From the NCBI GenBank assembly GCA_002432565.1, contig DJFP01000302.1:2149-9009 (forward strand): a stretch of DNA of 6,861 nucleotides, given 5' to 3'. A model generated the notes under the pieces. That model did not search any database. It saw nothing but the letters and a program-made list of their open reading frames with translations, and was not told the origin of the DNA. Positions 6,252-6,861 of this stretch are shown here, piece by piece. A program made the position numbers and the translations under genes. Every line of letters begins with the position of its first letter. Positions within the stretch are counted from its first letter, which is position 1. The stretch comes from Flavobacteriales bacterium UBA5869 (GTDB lineage: Bacteria; Bacteroidota; Bacteroidia; Flavobacteriales_D; Crocinitomicaceae).

Positions 6252-6653
6252 ATGTCAGAAAATTTAGACGCAACAACATCAGCTCCTCAAGGAAAAGGAA
6301 TGGCAGTAGCAGGATTTATCATTGCATTGGCTGCTTTATTGTTAAACAACGTAATGGCAGGTATTGCTATTCTAGCGATTATCGCTGGTGGAAGCGGATG
6401 GTTAATGTACCTTTGGTTGGTAGTTAACATTTTAGGTATGATTTTGTCAATTATGGCAATGTCTAAATTGAAAAAAACGGGAGGTAAAAGAGGTCTTGCT
6501 ATCGCAGGGATGATTATCGGAATCGTTGGTACGGTTTGGGCTGTTATCCTTGTTATGGGGTTAAGCGTTGCTGCTGCAGCATCAGGAGACTTCTCTAACG
6601 AAATGCGTGATGCATTCAAAGACGGTATGCAAAAAGAATTGAATGACATGTAA
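6252..6653 (+). CDS. DUF4190-type small integral membrane protein
   Basis: The product is 133 residues starting MSENLDATTSAPQGKG. The earlier in-frame ATG at 6195 would add 19 residues (MLNLKIKILFSPSNSKFII) encoded across the promoter, so ATG 6252 is chosen. A short polar N-terminus is followed by hydrophobic stretches at about 17-46, 50-70 and 81-108, separated by a basic loop SKLKKTGGKR (71-80). GKGMAVAGFIIALAAL (15-30) and the later GLAIAGMIIGIVGTV (81-95) are similar to each other. This 'G.AIAG...GI' segment paired around a 'K.GGKRGLAIAG' loop is the hallmark of DUF4190 membrane proteins, which have no established function. An amphipathic charged tail (SNEMRDAFKDGMQKELNDM) ends the protein. 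Frequent TTA, GCT, GTT and GCA codons and a strong terminator suggest a well-expressed single gene; that is inference. Confidence 0.8.
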   Translation: MSENLDATTSAPQGKGMAVAGFIIALAALLLNNVMAGIAILAIIAGGSGWLMYLWLVVNILGMILSIMAMSKLKKTGGKRGLAIAGMIIGIVGTVWAVILVMGLSVAAAASGDFSNEMRDAFKDGMQKELNDM

Positions 6654-6688
6654 TAACATGTGATTCGGTTTTTTAAACGAATATGTTT

Positions 6689-6728
6689 AAATCCCCGTCC
6701 CGGATTAGCCGAGACGGGGATTTTTTTT
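6689..6728 (+). terminator. Strong intrinsic terminator after the DUF4190-like gene
   Basis: AAATCCCCGTC (6689-6699) pairs with GACGGGGATTT (6713-6723). After a single C/A mismatch, CGG (6701-6703) pairs with CCG (6709-6711) around the loop ATTAG. Eight consecutive T follow at 6721-6728. This is the strongest rho-independent signal in the window and isolates the DUF4190-like gene from the gene after it. Confidence 0.92.
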
Positions 6729-6751
6729 ATTTTAGAGAAATTTAATTCCGG

Positions 6752-6861
6752 ATGGAAAGTTGGCGAACAGAAGAAGCGGTAGATAGTTTGGAAGTTTCCC
6801 TGAAAAACAGGCGCTCTATAGCCTTGACCGTTGTCTGCATTTTAACATGGGTGGGCTGTGG
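6752..6861 (+). CDS. Start of a probable membrane protein (3' end outside window)
   Basis: An ATG at 6752 opens a frame that stays open to the window edge: 36 full codons, beginning MESWRTEEAVDSLEVSLKN. About 20 polar residues are followed by RR and a hydrophobic run (SIALTVVCILTWVGC) that looks like the start of a transmembrane helix with basic residues on the cytoplasmic side. The family is not recognisable from this piece. TAATTCCG at 6743-6750 is a weak -7-like match directly before the ATG, so the promoter is unclear. The preceding terminator ends 23 bases upstream, so this gene must be transcribed separately or start within that gap. Confidence 0.5.
   Translation, partial: MESWRTEEAVDSLEVSLKNRRSIALTVVCILTWVGC

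Noticed and set aside
6287..6649. 120-codon minus-strand open frame opposite the DUF4190-like gene
   Set aside because: It mirrors a real gene with membrane-segment codon bias on the other strand, has no promoter match, and its product is a low-information Ile/Ala/Pro-rich sequence.

Overview
The window looks like chromosomal sequence from a member of the Bacteroidota, most likely a flavobacterium-type organism (Flavobacteriales; a Fluviicola-like genus is only a guess from general flavour). Three things point there. Recognisable promoters carry the Bacteroidota -7 element TAnnTTTG (or TAnnTTCG) with a TTG-type -33 element about 19 bases upstream, starts generally lack Shine-Dalgarno sequences, and the gene content is typical: an outer-membrane beta-barrel/TonB-receptor-like protein with a carboxypeptidase-regulatory-like N-domain, and a Cys-Lys-Lys-Lys lipoprotein. 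I see no insertion sequence, phage gene, CRISPR array, tRNA or rRNA.

Layout from left to right. (1) The 3' end of a large + strand gene, probably the C-terminal Ig-like domain of a GH2 beta-mannosidase-type glycosidase (1-387). (2) A MarR-family regulator (456-899), whose start is ambiguous between ATG 456 (leaderless) and GTG 471. (3) An 8-bp inverted repeat inside a degenerate repeat-like stretch (907-970). (4) An 808-residue outer-membrane beta-barrel receptor (1021-3447) with its own promoter. (5) A 346-base interval with a possible 36-residue minus-strand small ORF meeting the receptor tail to tail, then the promoter of the next gene. (6) A RadD/SSL2-like SF2 helicase (3794-5326). (7) A perfect 30-bp palindrome acting as shared terminator. 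(8) A minus-strand lipoprotein with a carboxypeptidase-regulatory-like domain and a cysteine cluster (5366-5986). (9) An AT-rich divergent intergenic region with several inverted repeats. (10) A DUF4190-type small membrane protein (6252-6653) and a strong terminator. (11) The first 36 codons of another probable membrane protein, cut by the window end.

Functionally this is mostly a set of separately transcribed single genes. The one pair that may work together is the MarR regulator and the downstream receptor: same strand, 121 bases apart, with a dyad between them. I do not see a new multi-gene system. The observations most worth checking are the MarR start, the dyad/repeat between MarR and receptor, the overlooked small ORF, the perfect-palindrome terminator, and the unannotated C-terminal third of the helicase.
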